From contig CALULO010000004.1 of the NCBI GenBank assembly GCA_944321515.1, positions 147,334-211,333 of the forward strand: a stretch of 64,000 bases of DNA. Direction: 5' to 3'. How positions within the stretch are numbered: the first letter of the stretch is position 1; the number at the start of each line of letters is the position of its first letter. The translations under genes were made by a program, and so were the position numbers. Positions 24,985 through 34,197 of the stretch are shown here, one piece after another. Source of the DNA: an uncultured Atopobiaceae bacterium. GTDB taxonomy: Bacteria; Actinomycetota; Coriobacteriia; Coriobacteriales; Atopobiaceae. The notes below the pieces were generated by a model. That model worked only from the letters and a program-made list of their open reading frames with translations, was not told the origin of the DNA and ran no database searches.

Positions 24985-25105
24985 AAACATCAAAGAGCCC
25001 TTTTTTCGATACTCGGCTCTTCTTCAGCATTGTTACAGTATTTCAACTATATTATTCGCTTTAAATCACAATACGCCCTCATACGGCTACCTAGGCTGAA
25101 CGGGA

Positions 25106-26572
25106 CTACTTGCTTTCCACCTCCTTTCTTGAGGACTCAGACCTGGGAAGCAGGCCTCTAATTTGCGGAAGCAGACCAGCTCCCTGCAATGCAATACAAA
25201 TGACTAGGCATACTCCCGATATCACGCGCCAGCCCGGAGATTGGATTACCGTAACCGCAGACTGGATGACGAGGAGCATAAGCGTTGGCGCAAGCACGCG
25301 CCAAGCCACCTCAAATCTGATGTACTTTCGCGAATCGTAGGCGCGGATGACGAACACGAGCGCGTTACCCACGGCAGAGGCGATACACGCCCCGTAGATG
25401 CCGAAAGGAACAATCAGCATGGGTGTGAGCAAGGCGCAGGCAACGGCGCCGACCACCGTCGTTCTCATGATAAATACGGTATGCATTGTGGTAGTGTAAA
25501 CCGTACCGTAGAACGCGTTGAACACGTTCATAAGGTTGGCAATCAGCAGGATGGAGATCATTGGCCACGCCTCATAAAACTCACCCTGCAGGAACACAGT
25601 GGCAATCAAGGGTGCAAAAAACGATATGAGTGCACAGAGCACGGTCATCGCTGCCTGGAGGACACGAAACACTGACGAGAAGAAGCAATCCAGCCCTTTG
25701 TCCTTGGATTCCTGGAACGCGGAAAGCTGCCAAGCCTGCTGAAATACGGAGTATGCTGTGTTGAGCAGGTTGGGGAGCTTGCCCGCGGCCGCGAACATTC
25801 CCGATGCAGCGATGCCGAGCATACCGGTAATGAAGAACCGATTGATGCTGGTGCCGACCCACCAGAATAGGGAGTTGGGTATGAGCGGTAAAGAGTAGCG
25901 GAACATAGGGGCGCAGAGATTTCCGATATGTCCAAATCCGCCAAGGGCTGCCAACCTTGCGCCATCAAGTGCCAACCGCGCCATGCCGCCAACAATCAGG
26001 TAAACCGCAACCGCGACGAGCGGCCCTACAGACACGGAAACGAAATACCCGACGACCTTCATGTCGAGTCCTCCGATTAAAACGGCAGCGGAAACGCAGG
26101 TGATGACTGACGAGATACCCGCGGAGACTGGAATGAGCCCGACCTTCCCAACACCGCGTGCAACCTCACCGCACAGCTGCAGCAGTGCACTTGAAGCGTA
26201 GGCGAGCACGAACCACCCTTTGTATGCGCCGAGCCCGCCGAAGACGCCGAGATCGAGCACGGGTGTGAGCAGCGCGACGAGCACAACCGAGGCCAATGTC
26301 ACTACGAAGCCAACAAAAACGTATTCTGGTTCGTTCGCCCTATTCCCAATGATGAAGCGTATCGCGGCATCCGCGACAGACAGCGTAACGAGCGGTGTAA
26401 CGAGTGAGATGACCGTAAGCGACATATCGGTCACGCCATACTCCCCGGCGCTCATATAAGCCGTATAGAGCGGAACGAGCAGGAAGGTAACCAGCCTTGT
26501 CGCCACCGCATTTACAGCAAAGAGGCCGATGTTGATTGCAAGCTGTCTGTATCTATGAGAAAAGACACTCAT
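25106..26572 (-). CDS. wzx: Capsule repeat-unit flippase Wzx
   Basis: A 488-residue integral membrane protein with about 14 helices and the RfbX/PST layout (basic N-terminus RYRQLAINIG, then NAVATRLVTFLLVPLYT). It should flip the undecaprenyl-linked capsule repeat unit to the outer face. It is the last gene of the capsule operon, 25 bases after the pyruvyltransferase gene, and lies next to the ISL3 remnant, so the original 3' end of the locus may have been altered. A few lysines and serines close the C-terminus. Confidence 0.85.
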   Translation of the reverse strand: MSVFSHRYRQLAINIGLFAVNAVATRLVTFLLVPLYTAYMSAGEYGVTDMSLTVISLVTPLVTLSVADAAIRFIIGNRANEPEYVFVGFVVTLASVVLVALLTPVLDLGVFGGLGAYKGWFVLAYASSALLQLCGEVARGVGKVGLIPVSAGISSVITCVSAAVLIGGLDMKVVGYFVSVSVGPLVAVAVYLIVGGMARLALDGARLAALGGFGHIGNLCAPMFRYSLPLIPNSLFWWVGTSINRFFITGMLGIAASGMFAAAGKLPNLLNTAYSVFQQAWQLSAFQESKDKGLDCFFSSVFRVLQAAMTVLCALISFFAPLIATVFLQGEFYEAWPMISILLIANLMNVFNAFYGTVYTTTMHTVFIMRTTVVGAVACALLTPMLIVPFGIYGACIASAVGNALVFVIRAYDSRKYIRFEVAWRVLAPTLMLLVIQSAVTVIQSPGWRVISGVCLVICIALQGAGLLPQIRGLLPRSESSRKEVESK

Positions 26573-26597
26573 CGTATTCTCGCTAGGAGCGCATTCA

Positions 26598-27578
26598 TCA
26601 GCGGAATTGCTCTAGAAACGTTTTGATTCCCTCTCCATTGATTCGAATTTTCGTCTCTCGCTCCGAATTAACCGCGTCCGTTAGCAATGCTATATCTTCA
26701 CGCTCCAATATAGGCAGGCCGTAATCATGTGCCATTTCTCTCGCGCGATTATCAATAGAGACGATTAATGTGCGGCGCCCGTGTTGGAGGGCCCTGATTC
26801 CTCCATGTAGACGAGTCCCGACATATTCAATATCTTCAACCTTGTCAAGAATGGCATCATAGGCAGCGAGCGTTGGGGGAATTAAACTGCAGCGGCCATC
26901 TAACGATAATGCATTAATGTAATTAAGGTCACCATTTCCCTGAAGCCAAATATAAACTTCCTCGTGAGTTGCAAGCAGCTGCTCAATCATTGAGCGATCC
27001 TTTTCAGGCTCACGTCGATAGTCCGTCAATGTCGTTATTACTCGTGAAGCAGGGTACGACGGAATTGACGAACAGAACTCAGGGGTTAATTGCCACAATG
27101 TAGCACAACCTGTATTTATTACATTCTTTATCCCAATTGATTCAAGCATAGACTTTGTATATTCATCTCTAACAGAATGCAGAATATTATTCGACAAAAG
27201 CCTTCGAAATAATATCTTCGAATACGGACCCACGCTCCGGCCATAGTTCTGCCAACCACAACCGACTAATACCAAGTTATTAACTTGCAAGGAATCTAAG
27301 ATTGATACATCCCACTGCCTGAATCCAAACAACATGCCAGATTTAAGCAAATTCGACCCAAGGATAAATCCGGCGAAGCTGCCCCTGAGATACCTCCTAT
27401 ACAGAAAAGAAGTTCTTTGATGTGTCGAAAGACGCACTACAAACTTATCTTTGAAATACGGGTCTAGGTACCGCCGCGCGCTGTCAGAAATGATTTCGTC
27501 TCCTACGTTCAAGGTCCCACACCCAGGGTCGTAATACAAGACCTGATTATCGTGCCGATTCCCAAGTATTGACAGCAT
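26598..27578 (-). CDS. Polysaccharide pyruvyl transferase family protein
   Basis: A 326-residue protein. TLNVGDEIISDSA near residue 21 and the C-terminal VGTRLHGGIRALQHGRRTLIVSID are the conserved N- and C-lobe motifs of CsaB-type pyruvyltransferases (GT-B fold). It would add a pyruvate ketal, using phosphoenolpyruvate, to a sugar of the capsule repeat, giving it negative charge. Base composition is much more AT-rich than the flanking housekeeping genes. It lies 3 bases after the Wzy gene and is clearly part of the same transcript. Confidence 0.85.
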   Translation of the reverse strand: MLSILGNRHDNQVLYYDPGCGTLNVGDEIISDSARRYLDPYFKDKFVVRLSTHQRTSFLYRRYLRGSFAGFILGSNLLKSGMLFGFRQWDVSILDSLQVNNLVLVGCGWQNYGRSVGPYSKILFRRLLSNNILHSVRDEYTKSMLESIGIKNVINTGCATLWQLTPEFCSSIPSYPASRVITTLTDYRREPEKDRSMIEQLLATHEEVYIWLQGNGDLNYINALSLDGRCSLIPPTLAAYDAILDKVEDIEYVGTRLHGGIRALQHGRRTLIVSIDNRAREMAHDYGLPILEREDIALLTDAVNSERETKIRINGEGIKTFLEQFR

Positions 27579-27581
27579 TGG

Positions 27582-28811
27582 TCAAACTCCTGCCTTCCGC
27601 GAGGGTCGATGTGCAAGGTGGGGTCGAGTTGTTTCCTTACATTCGCGGCCAATCGTGATTGCCATGCCAAAGAAAAGCATCGGAATCCATACGTTTCCGG
27701 TAAACTGGAGGACGTGTACAGATACTCCACTAATCAGGACTTGCATTAATAGGGTAATAACATAGTAAGCTTTCGTCGAATCTATTCGACTCAATTTACG
27801 TATTGAATTGAAGGTATATAATAATAGATACATAAAGCACGCTAATCCTATAACACCTGTATTGTATAGAAGCCCAACATATAACGAGTGCGCACCGTAT
27901 TCAGACCCATTTACGACTACAATATCTCCAGTCAAATCAAATCCAAGCAACTGTGCGCCCAGTCCCCCACTGGAAATGCGACTGAATAAGTCGTCCCAGA
28001 TAGCGTTTCTCCCTTGCGTGTTGGCCGCATCGAATAAATCGGAAAGCGAGTCGAATTGAATTCCAACGTAACCCATATCTTGAAAAATGCCCGTTGAGAA
28101 AATCCAGTTTAAGAGATACAGTGCGCCTAAGATTCCGACCAAACCATAGATTGCCAGCTTAACAGTAATTCTTATATTAAGTCGATAAGTTATGTATAGT
28201 CCACCGGTTAGTAGTAGAATAATATAATAGGCTCTTGCATTACTTGCAACAATTAGTAATGAACATATTATAATATATATAATCTTAATGACTGGTTGAT
28301 TTATATAATATAAACCGGTAATTAGCACTAGACTCATTGCCGAAGCAAGATCTGTTTTGAAATAGTATAGACCAGAGAAAGTATTGGCATCTCCCCACGT
28401 CTGGAAACCTGCCCCAGACACAAAAGTCGCAGCGTTCAAAACCAGAACGACAATTGATGCAATTAGAGCGCCCTTAACCGCTTCGTTAAATGATTCGCTA
28501 CTCTCTCTTCCTAGAAAATAGAGTATTATCGCTGATGCCATTTTGAAAAATACAACTGCTCCGTCGACGCTCTTTGAAAATGAAAACGTGAGGAGTGTTA
28601 GCAGAAGCACGGAAGCTGCGTCTGGTAAGCCGTACGAAACCCGGGACTGCGGGAGATGCAGCCCCAATATTACTAGTGCAAACCCGAGAAGCAGCATGTC
28701 CAAAACCGGAAACTGCCAAAACATATCTGCCAGTATTTTCAGGCAAACTAATACGAAAACTGCCTTGTTTAATAGATTATTACTTGTTGCTACGCCTAGT
28801 CCTCTGTGCAT
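27582..28811 (-). CDS. wzy: O-antigen/capsule polymerase, Wzy-like
   Basis: A 409-residue protein with about 11 hydrophobic helices and a larger extracytoplasmic loop near residues 240-290 (containing NTQGRNAIWDDLFSRI and then GAQLLGFDLTGD). The NAIWDD-type loop and overall shape are those of O-antigen ligase/polymerase family proteins, which link repeat units outside the membrane. It is among the most AT-rich genes in the window, with runs such as TTATATAATATAAA near 28304. It overlaps the upstream glycosyltransferase gene by 16 bases. Confidence 0.75.
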   Translation of the reverse strand: MHRGLGVATSNNLLNKAVFVLVCLKILADMFWQFPVLDMLLLGFALVILGLHLPQSRVSYGLPDAASVLLLTLLTFSFSKSVDGAVVFFKMASAIILYFLGRESSESFNEAVKGALIASIVVLVLNAATFVSGAGFQTWGDANTFSGLYYFKTDLASAMSLVLITGLYYINQPVIKIIYIIICSLLIVASNARAYYIILLLTGGLYITYRLNIRITVKLAIYGLVGILGALYLLNWIFSTGIFQDMGYVGIQFDSLSDLFDAANTQGRNAIWDDLFSRISSGGLGAQLLGFDLTGDIVVVNGSEYGAHSLYVGLLYNTGVIGLACFMYLLLYTFNSIRKLSRIDSTKAYYVITLLMQVLISGVSVHVLQFTGNVWIPMLFFGMAITIGRECKETTRPHLAHRPSRKAGV

Positions 28812-30004
28812 TTCCTTTTCCTAATTTCGGCAAGCGCCTCTGACAGCCCTTCTACACTTAGGCCCAATGAGCTGTGAACAGTCTCGCAGCACCCGCCAGT
28901 GTTATAGGTAATAACAAATGTACCGCAGGCCACAGCCTCAAGGTTTACAGTTGGGAAGTTATCCTCACGCGTGGGGTTGAAGAAAAGGTCAGCCGCAGAA
29001 TAAATCCCGGCAAGCTCCTGCGGTGATGACGTTCTCTCGAATCCAATAATATGCTCCGGAAGAGCCTTGATTTGCTTTTTGGAAAGACCGACGAGGATAA
29101 TCGCGTAACGATCGTCGAGTTCTGAAGCCAGGCGCACAAAATCGCTGAGACCCTTGCGCTCCGTCCAAGGGGACGCAACGCCGAGAATCATAAAGCGCTT
29201 GCCAATGCCATAACGCTCACGAAAATCACTTGGAGTAGGTTTGAAAACGTTCCTGTCCACCGTGTTGTGGCGCACTTCGACTGGGTAATTCTTGAGGAAG
29301 CTCTCTTTGACTAGATCTCCGAGCCAACGCGAAGGCGTAATAAGGATCATTCGCTCCGGAGGAATACTCGTAAAAATACGTCTCTTATCTTCATAATTCT
29401 TCGCACAGCCACCCTTACAGAAGGTCTTGGGATAAGTGTCTAGTTGCGGACAGGGCTCCATAAGAGCGCAGTGGGACTGCCATTGAGAACAGTTTATGTA
29501 AGAGAAATACGCGCAGTGGCCCGTAAACGCCCAGCAGTCATGGAGGGTCCATCTGATCTGACAATGGTGCTCAGACAGCCAAGAAAACAGCATCTCCACG
29601 TTAATCCAGTACCCATGAATATTGTGCAGGTGCACAACATCAGGATTTGTTTTATCTAGTATTTTGATTAGTTTTGCAGTATCTCGCTTAGAGTAGAAAC
29701 CCATTCGGTCAAAGAGACGCGTCTTGACACCATGCGAAAGATAGCCCAGCTTAGTTGCGCAACACTGTTCGTGATCATTTACCGTCTTATGACGCCTACC
29801 CCAAAAGATATACGAATCGACACCTCGCGCGGATAGATCGCGATGTAAATTGCGCATTATGGTGCCAGTTGACCCATTGTAAAAACTGTTCAACTGAACA
29901 TATCTCAGCGGACGATCCAGCTCTCCCGCCAACGCAAGTGCTTCATCTACAAGTGCGTCCGTCGTCAGCGTCTCGTCAAGCGCGCTCACAGAGTTTTCCT
30001 CCAC
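28796..30004 (-). CDS. Glycosyltransferase family 4/1
   Basis: A 402-residue GT-B enzyme. VVHLHNIHGYWIN near residue 125, ILGVASPWTERKGLSDF near residue 250 and the nucleotide-sugar motif FFNPTREDNFPTVNLEAVACG near residue 340 are diagnostic (the E-x7-E element). A WTLHDCWAFTGHCAYF segment and several cysteines are typical of capsule GT4 enzymes acting on FucNAc- or rhamnose-containing chains, though the sugar cannot be read from sequence. The GTG start at 30004 lies inside the end of the epimerase gene (19-base overlap); a second GTG five codons later is possible. Confidence 0.85.
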   Translation of the reverse strand: MEENSVSALDETLTTDALVDEALALAGELDRPLRYVQLNSFYNGSTGTIMRNLHRDLSARGVDSYIFWGRRHKTVNDHEQCCATKLGYLSHGVKTRLFDRMGFYSKRDTAKLIKILDKTNPDVVHLHNIHGYWINVEMLFSWLSEHHCQIRWTLHDCWAFTGHCAYFSYINCSQWQSHCALMEPCPQLDTYPKTFCKGGCAKNYEDKRRIFTSIPPERMILITPSRWLGDLVKESFLKNYPVEVRHNTVDRNVFKPTPSDFRERYGIGKRFMILGVASPWTERKGLSDFVRLASELDDRYAIILVGLSKKQIKALPEHIIGFERTSSPQELAGIYSAADLFFNPTREDNFPTVNLEAVACGTFVITYNTGGCCETVHSSLGLSVEGLSEALAEIRKRKCTED

Positions 30005-31176
30005 ACCATTCGATCAACGATACCGGTGTAGGACTGGATAATCTTCACGACCTTGGTGGACACGTTCTCGTCGGCGTAATCGGGAACGGGCGCCGCCGGG
30101 TAGCTGCCCTCCGCGTCGAGGGCCACCGCCGTCCGCACCGCGTTCAGGAGCCCATGCTCGTCGATGCCCGCGAGCGTGAAGCAGCCCCTGTCGAGTGCCT
30201 CCGGTCGCTCCGTCGAGGTGCGGATGCACACCGCCGGGAACGGGCGGCCGATTGAGGCGAAGAAGCTCGACTCCTCGGGCAGGGTGCCGGAGTCGGAGAC
30301 CACGCAGAAGGCGTTGGACTGCAGGCGGTTGTAGTCGTGGAAGCCCATGGGCTCGTGCGTGCGGACGAGCGGGTGGAGCTCGAAGCCGGTGGCCTCCAGG
30401 CGCTTGCGGCTGCGCGGGTGGCAGCTGTAGAGAATCGGCTTGCCATACTCCTCCGCGAGCGCGTTGATGGCGCCGAAGAGCGAGCGGAAGTTGGCCTCCG
30501 TGTCGATGTTCTCCTCGCGGTGGGCGGAGAGCAGGAAGTAGCCGCCTGGCTCCAGCCCCTCGCGGTCGAGCACGTCCGACGCGTCTATCTTCTCCAGGTT
30601 CGCGCGCAGCACCTCGGCCATGGGCGAGCCCGTCACGTAGGTGCGCTCGGGGGCGCAGCCGGTGGCGGCGAGGTAGCGCCTGGCGTGCTCGGAGTAGGCG
30701 AGGTTCACGTCGGAGATCACGTCGACGATGCGGCGGTTGGTCTCCTCCGGCAGGCACTCGTCCTTGCAGCGGTTGCCCGCCTCCATGTGGAAGATGGGGA
30801 CGTGCAGGCGCTTTGCGGGGATTGCCGAGAGGCACGAGTTGGTGTCGCCCAGCACGAGCAGGGCGTCCGGCTTGACCAGCGCCATGAGCTTGTAGGAGGC
30901 GTCGATGATGTTGCCGATGGTCGAGCCCAGGTCCTCCCCCACCGCGTCCATGTAGACGTCCGGGTCGTCGAGCGAGAGGTCACGGAAGAAGATGCCGTTC
31001 AGCGTGTAGTCGTAGTTCTGCCCCGTGTGTGCGAGCAGGCAGTCGAAGTGGCGACGGCACTTCTTGATGACCTCCGAGAGGCGGATTATCTCCGGGCGCG
31101 TCCCCACGATGATGAGGAGCTTGAGGCGGCCGTCGTTCTTGAATGAAATGTCAGAGTAGTCGGTCTTTAGAGGCAT
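29986..31176 (-). CDS. capG: UDP-N-acetylglucosamine 2-epimerase family (CapG/FnlC type)
   Basis: A 396-residue GT-B-fold epimerase. LLIIVGTRPEIIRLSEVI near residue 20, HTGQNYD, GDTNSCLSA, HMEAGNRC and the C-terminal VVSDSGTLPEESSF are the conserved WecB/CapG segments. After CapE and CapF it would complete conversion of UDP-GlcNAc to UDP-N-acetyl-L-fucosamine by C2 epimerisation. The ATG at 31176 has AGGAGG 8 bases upstream; a TTG two codons earlier is unlikely. It overlaps the next glycosyltransferase gene. Confidence 0.9.
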   Translation of the reverse strand: MPLKTDYSDISFKNDGRLKLLIIVGTRPEIIRLSEVIKKCRRHFDCLLAHTGQNYDYTLNGIFFRDLSLDDPDVYMDAVGEDLGSTIGNIIDASYKLMALVKPDALLVLGDTNSCLSAIPAKRLHVPIFHMEAGNRCKDECLPEETNRRIVDVISDVNLAYSEHARRYLAATGCAPERTYVTGSPMAEVLRANLEKIDASDVLDREGLEPGGYFLLSAHREENIDTEANFRSLFGAINALAEEYGKPILYSCHPRSRKRLEATGFELHPLVRTHEPMGFHDYNRLQSNAFCVVSDSGTLPEESSFFASIGRPFPAVCIRTSTERPEALDRGCFTLAGIDEHGLLNAVRTAVALDAEGSYPAAPVPDYADENVSTKVVKIIQSYTGIVDRMVWRKTL

Positions 31177-31178
31177 TC

Positions 31179-32369
31179 TCAAACCTCCTCATAGTAAGTG
31201 TCGGGTTTCTCAGAATCGAACGTCTCATTCGCCCACATGACGGTAACGAGATCCTTGGCATCAGAGAGATTCGTAATGCTGTGCGTCATTCCAGGAGCCA
31301 TCTCGACCACGGTCGGGACGTCGCCACTTACGCGGTACTCATCGACGGGGTAGGGAGCACCACTCGAATCGAGGCCAATTCTTCGCAGCCGAATCAACGC
31401 CTCGCCGGAAACGACCAGGAACTTCTCCCACTTAGTGTGATGCCAGTGATTACCCTTCGTCACTCCGGGCCTTGACACGTTAATCGAGATTTGTCCGCGA
31501 TTGGAAGTTCTCAGAAACTCCGTAAACGACCCCCGCTCGTCACTATTGGCAAGCAGTGGATACGCCAACGAGCCCGCGTCGTAGTAGCTTAAAAACGTTG
31601 CGTATAGCTTCTTGGAAAAGCTGCCGTCAGCCTGGCTCGGCACCGAGAGATTTTCGCGCGCGTCGCGGAAACCCTCCAGTAGCTCAATAATCTGACCTAG
31701 CGTAACCCTATCGGTGGGGCCTGCGACACAGGCACCGCCATCGCTCCGTTCGACATTGCCCAGCAGCAGCTCGAGCATGCACGAGACCAAATCATCGATG
31801 TACAGCAGCTCCAGCTCAACGGACGGATCGTTTACCTTGAAATCGCGACCGTTGGCAATTGCGTCACAAAACGTCGCAACAGCGGAGTTGTAGTTAGGGC
31901 GACACCACTTGCCATAGAGATTGGGAAACCGATAGATGAACACGGGCGCGCCCGTTCGCTCCGAATACTCACGGAAGAGCCTCTCACCTGCAAGCTTTGA
32001 CTCGCCGTAGGCAGAACCCGCATAACGACCCTCGAGAGAGGCCTGTACGCTCGAAGAGAGCATAACGGGACACCTGTTGCCGTGGTGCTCAAGGAGTCCC
32101 AGCAGCTCGGATGCGAACCCGAAATTGCCCTTCATAAAGTCGGCCGGGTCCTCGGGGCGATTGACGCCGGCAAGGTTGAATACGAAATCGGCCTGTGCAC
32201 AGTAGAGTGAGAGCTCCTCACGTGGAGTCTCCACATCACACTCGTAAACAGTGAGCGGAAGCAGTCCTCGGTACTTTTCACGACGATCCTTGCCGTCACG
32301 AATGCTCTTCAGCGACTCGCAGAGGTTGCGCCCAACGAACCCATTGGCGCCAGTAACGAGGACCCTCAC
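31179..32369 (-). CDS. capF: NAD-dependent reductase/epimerase with C-terminal cupin (CapF/FnlB type)
   Basis: A 396-residue bifunctional protein. Residues 1-280 are a short-chain dehydrogenase (VLVTGANGFVGRNL at 3-16; catalytic YGESK near residue 116), and residues about 285-390 a cupin with the metal-binding HWHHTKWE. This two-domain build is specific to Cap5F-type enzymes of the UDP-L-FucNAc pathway, acting between CapE and CapG. The ATG at 32369 overlaps the capE stop by one base and the gene ends 2 bases before capG, a tight three-gene cassette. Confidence 0.92.
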   Translation of the reverse strand: MRVLVTGANGFVGRNLCESLKSIRDGKDRREKYRGLLPLTVYECDVETPREELSLYCAQADFVFNLAGVNRPEDPADFMKGNFGFASELLGLLEHHGNRCPVMLSSSVQASLEGRYAGSAYGESKLAGERLFREYSERTGAPVFIYRFPNLYGKWCRPNYNSAVATFCDAIANGRDFKVNDPSVELELLYIDDLVSCMLELLLGNVERSDGGACVAGPTDRVTLGQIIELLEGFRDARENLSVPSQADGSFSKKLYATFLSYYDAGSLAYPLLANSDERGSFTEFLRTSNRGQISINVSRPGVTKGNHWHHTKWEKFLVVSGEALIRLRRIGLDSSGAPYPVDEYRVSGDVPTVVEMAPGMTHSITNLSDAKDLVTVMWANETFDSEKPDTYYEEV

Positions 32370-33424
32370 TACTGGACCGCCTCGCTCTCGCGACCCTCGA
32401 GGGCAAGCTGGACGTACTCGGCGGTCTTAATCTTTTCGACCGTCCCCGCGATGTCGAGGCGCCTCGTGTTGTGCGAGGTATACGCCTCGTCGGCCTGCGT
32501 CTCCACCTCACCGTCGACGACGAAATTGTCGTAGTTGAGATCGCGCGAGTCGGAGCGCACGCGGTAGTACCCGCCCATGTCCTCGGCACGAAGCCTCTCC
32601 TCGCGAGTCATAAGCGTCTCGAAGAGCTTCTCGCCGTGGCGCGTCCCGATGACCTGGATGCCAGTACGCCCAAAGAGCTCTTGGACAGCCTCAGCAAGGT
32701 CACCAATTGTGGACGCCGGCGACTTCTGGATGAAGAGGTCGCCAGGCTCCGCGTGCTCGAAAGCAAACTGCACGAGATCAACCGCCTCATCGAGGTTCAT
32801 GAGGAAACGCGTCATCTTAGGGTCAGTGACAGTGAGAGGCTCGCCGTGGCGAATGCGGTCGATGAACAGGGGAATGACCGACCCTCTCGAGCACATGACG
32901 TTGCCGTAGCGCGTGCAACAGATGGTGGTACGGCCAGCGCCCGTGCGCGCGTTGGCGTAGATAATCGACTCCATCATCGCCTTAGACTTGCCCATAGCGT
33001 TGATGGGGTAGGCGGCCTTGTCCGTAGAGAGGCAGACCACGCGCCCCACGCCCTCAGCGATAGCGGCGTGCAAAACGTTATCGGTGCCGATGACGTTGGT
33101 GCGCACCGCCTCCATCGGGAAGAATTCGCAAGAGGGCACCTGCTTGAGCGCGGCTGCATGGAACACGTAATCCACGCCATGCATGGCGTCGCGCACAGAC
33201 TGGGCGTCTCGCACATCACCAATGAAGAAGCGAACCTTGCCCGCAAGCTCGGGGTTCTTCTCCTGGAGGCGGTGACGCATATCGTCCTGCTTCTTCTCGT
33301 CACGCGAGAAAATCCTAATTTCTCCGATATCGCTCTTCAGGAAATGTTTGAGCACGGTGTTTCCGAAGCTGCCCGTGCCCCCCGTAATCATGAGGGTCTT
33401 ACCGTCGAAAGCGCTGTTGGACAT
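32369..33424 (-). CDS. capE: UDP-GlcNAc 4,6-dehydratase/5-epimerase (CapE/FnlA type)
   Basis: A 351-residue extended short-chain dehydrogenase. The NAD-binding motif TGGTGSFG is at residues 14-21, with HAAALKQVPSCEFFP near residue 90 typical of PolyS biosynthesis dehydratases, and TDKAAYPINAMGKSK containing the catalytic residues in place of the usual YxxxK. It starts UDP-L-FucNAc synthesis. The ATG overlaps the stop of the WecG/TagA gene by one base. MMES and the DPKMTRF motif after it also fit this family. Confidence 0.93.
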   Translation of the reverse strand: MSNSAFDGKTLMITGGTGSFGNTVLKHFLKSDIGEIRIFSRDEKKQDDMRHRLQEKNPELAGKVRFFIGDVRDAQSVRDAMHGVDYVFHAAALKQVPSCEFFPMEAVRTNVIGTDNVLHAAIAEGVGRVVCLSTDKAAYPINAMGKSKAMMESIIYANARTGAGRTTICCTRYGNVMCSRGSVIPLFIDRIRHGEPLTVTDPKMTRFLMNLDEAVDLVQFAFEHAEPGDLFIQKSPASTIGDLAEAVQELFGRTGIQVIGTRHGEKLFETLMTREERLRAEDMGGYYRVRSDSRDLNYDNFVVDGEVETQADEAYTSHNTRRLDIAGTVEKIKTAEYVQLALEGRESEAVQ

Positions 33425-34197
33425 TAGGCGGCTTCCTTTCGTCTCTTGCCAGTAATTTGATATGCAATGAACTTCGAATTGGTCACGAAATACCTTTTGA
33501 ACAGCCTCTTAGGCTCTTGGATGAGTCGATAAAGCCACTCGAGGCCAATGTTCTGGACCCATAGGGGCGCCTCGGGAGTTATTCCAGCAAGGATGTTGAA
33601 TGCGCCTCCGACACCGACCATGAGCGCGCCGGCTTTCCCCCTAAGGCGGCTCATGAGCAACTCCTGTCGAGGTGCTCCAATAGCAACCCACATGAAATCG
33701 GCGCCGGAAGCATTCACCCGCATCGCGAGCTCGTCAACCTCATCGTCTGACAGCTCACGGAATATCGAAGGCTCATATCCGGCAATCTCCAGACCGGGAT
33801 ATTCTCCTCGGATGGCCTCCACCAACGCGGAAAGGTTCTCGGCTGTATTCCCATAGAAGAAGTGGCTCCACCCACGCTCTGCCGACATCTGAAGAATCTC
33901 TCGCATTAGGTCAGGGCCCGTAACGCGATCCATTGACCCAATGCTTCTCCTCCCCACCACGGAAAGAGGCTTTCCATCGGGAACGGACATGACGGATCCT
34001 GCTTGAACCTTCCAGTACTCGGGGTCGTCATGTGCCATGACACACGTATGTGCGTTCGAGACACAGATGTACTCACCGCGCATTTCATCTAGATGAGACT
34101 GAATGAAACCCAGGCACTCGTGCATATTTGTTGCGGTAATCGGCACGCCTATTACGTCAACGCGAGCAAGCTCGGGGTAGGCCGAAAGTGGACGCAT
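33424..34197 (-). CDS. WecG/TagA/CpsF family glycosyltransferase
   Basis: A 257-residue GT26 enzyme. CVSNAHTCVMA near residue 45, PDGKPLSVVGRR near residue 74 and the C-terminal GAPRQELLMSRLRGKAGALMVGVGGAFNILAG are all conserved, the last being the most diagnostic. It adds the second sugar (often ManNAc or a uronic acid) onto an undecaprenyl-PP-sugar made by the preceding sugar transferase. The ATG shares a base with that gene's TGA (TGATG), so translation is coupled. Confidence 0.9.
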   Translation of the reverse strand: MRPLSAYPELARVDVIGVPITATNMHECLGFIQSHLDEMRGEYICVSNAHTCVMAHDDPEYWKVQAGSVMSVPDGKPLSVVGRRSIGSMDRVTGPDLMREILQMSAERGWSHFFYGNTAENLSALVEAIRGEYPGLEIAGYEPSIFRELSDDEVDELAMRVNASGADFMWVAIGAPRQELLMSRLRGKAGALMVGVGGAFNILAGITPEAPLWVQNIGLEWLYRLIQEPKRLFKRYFVTNSKFIAYQITGKRRKEAA

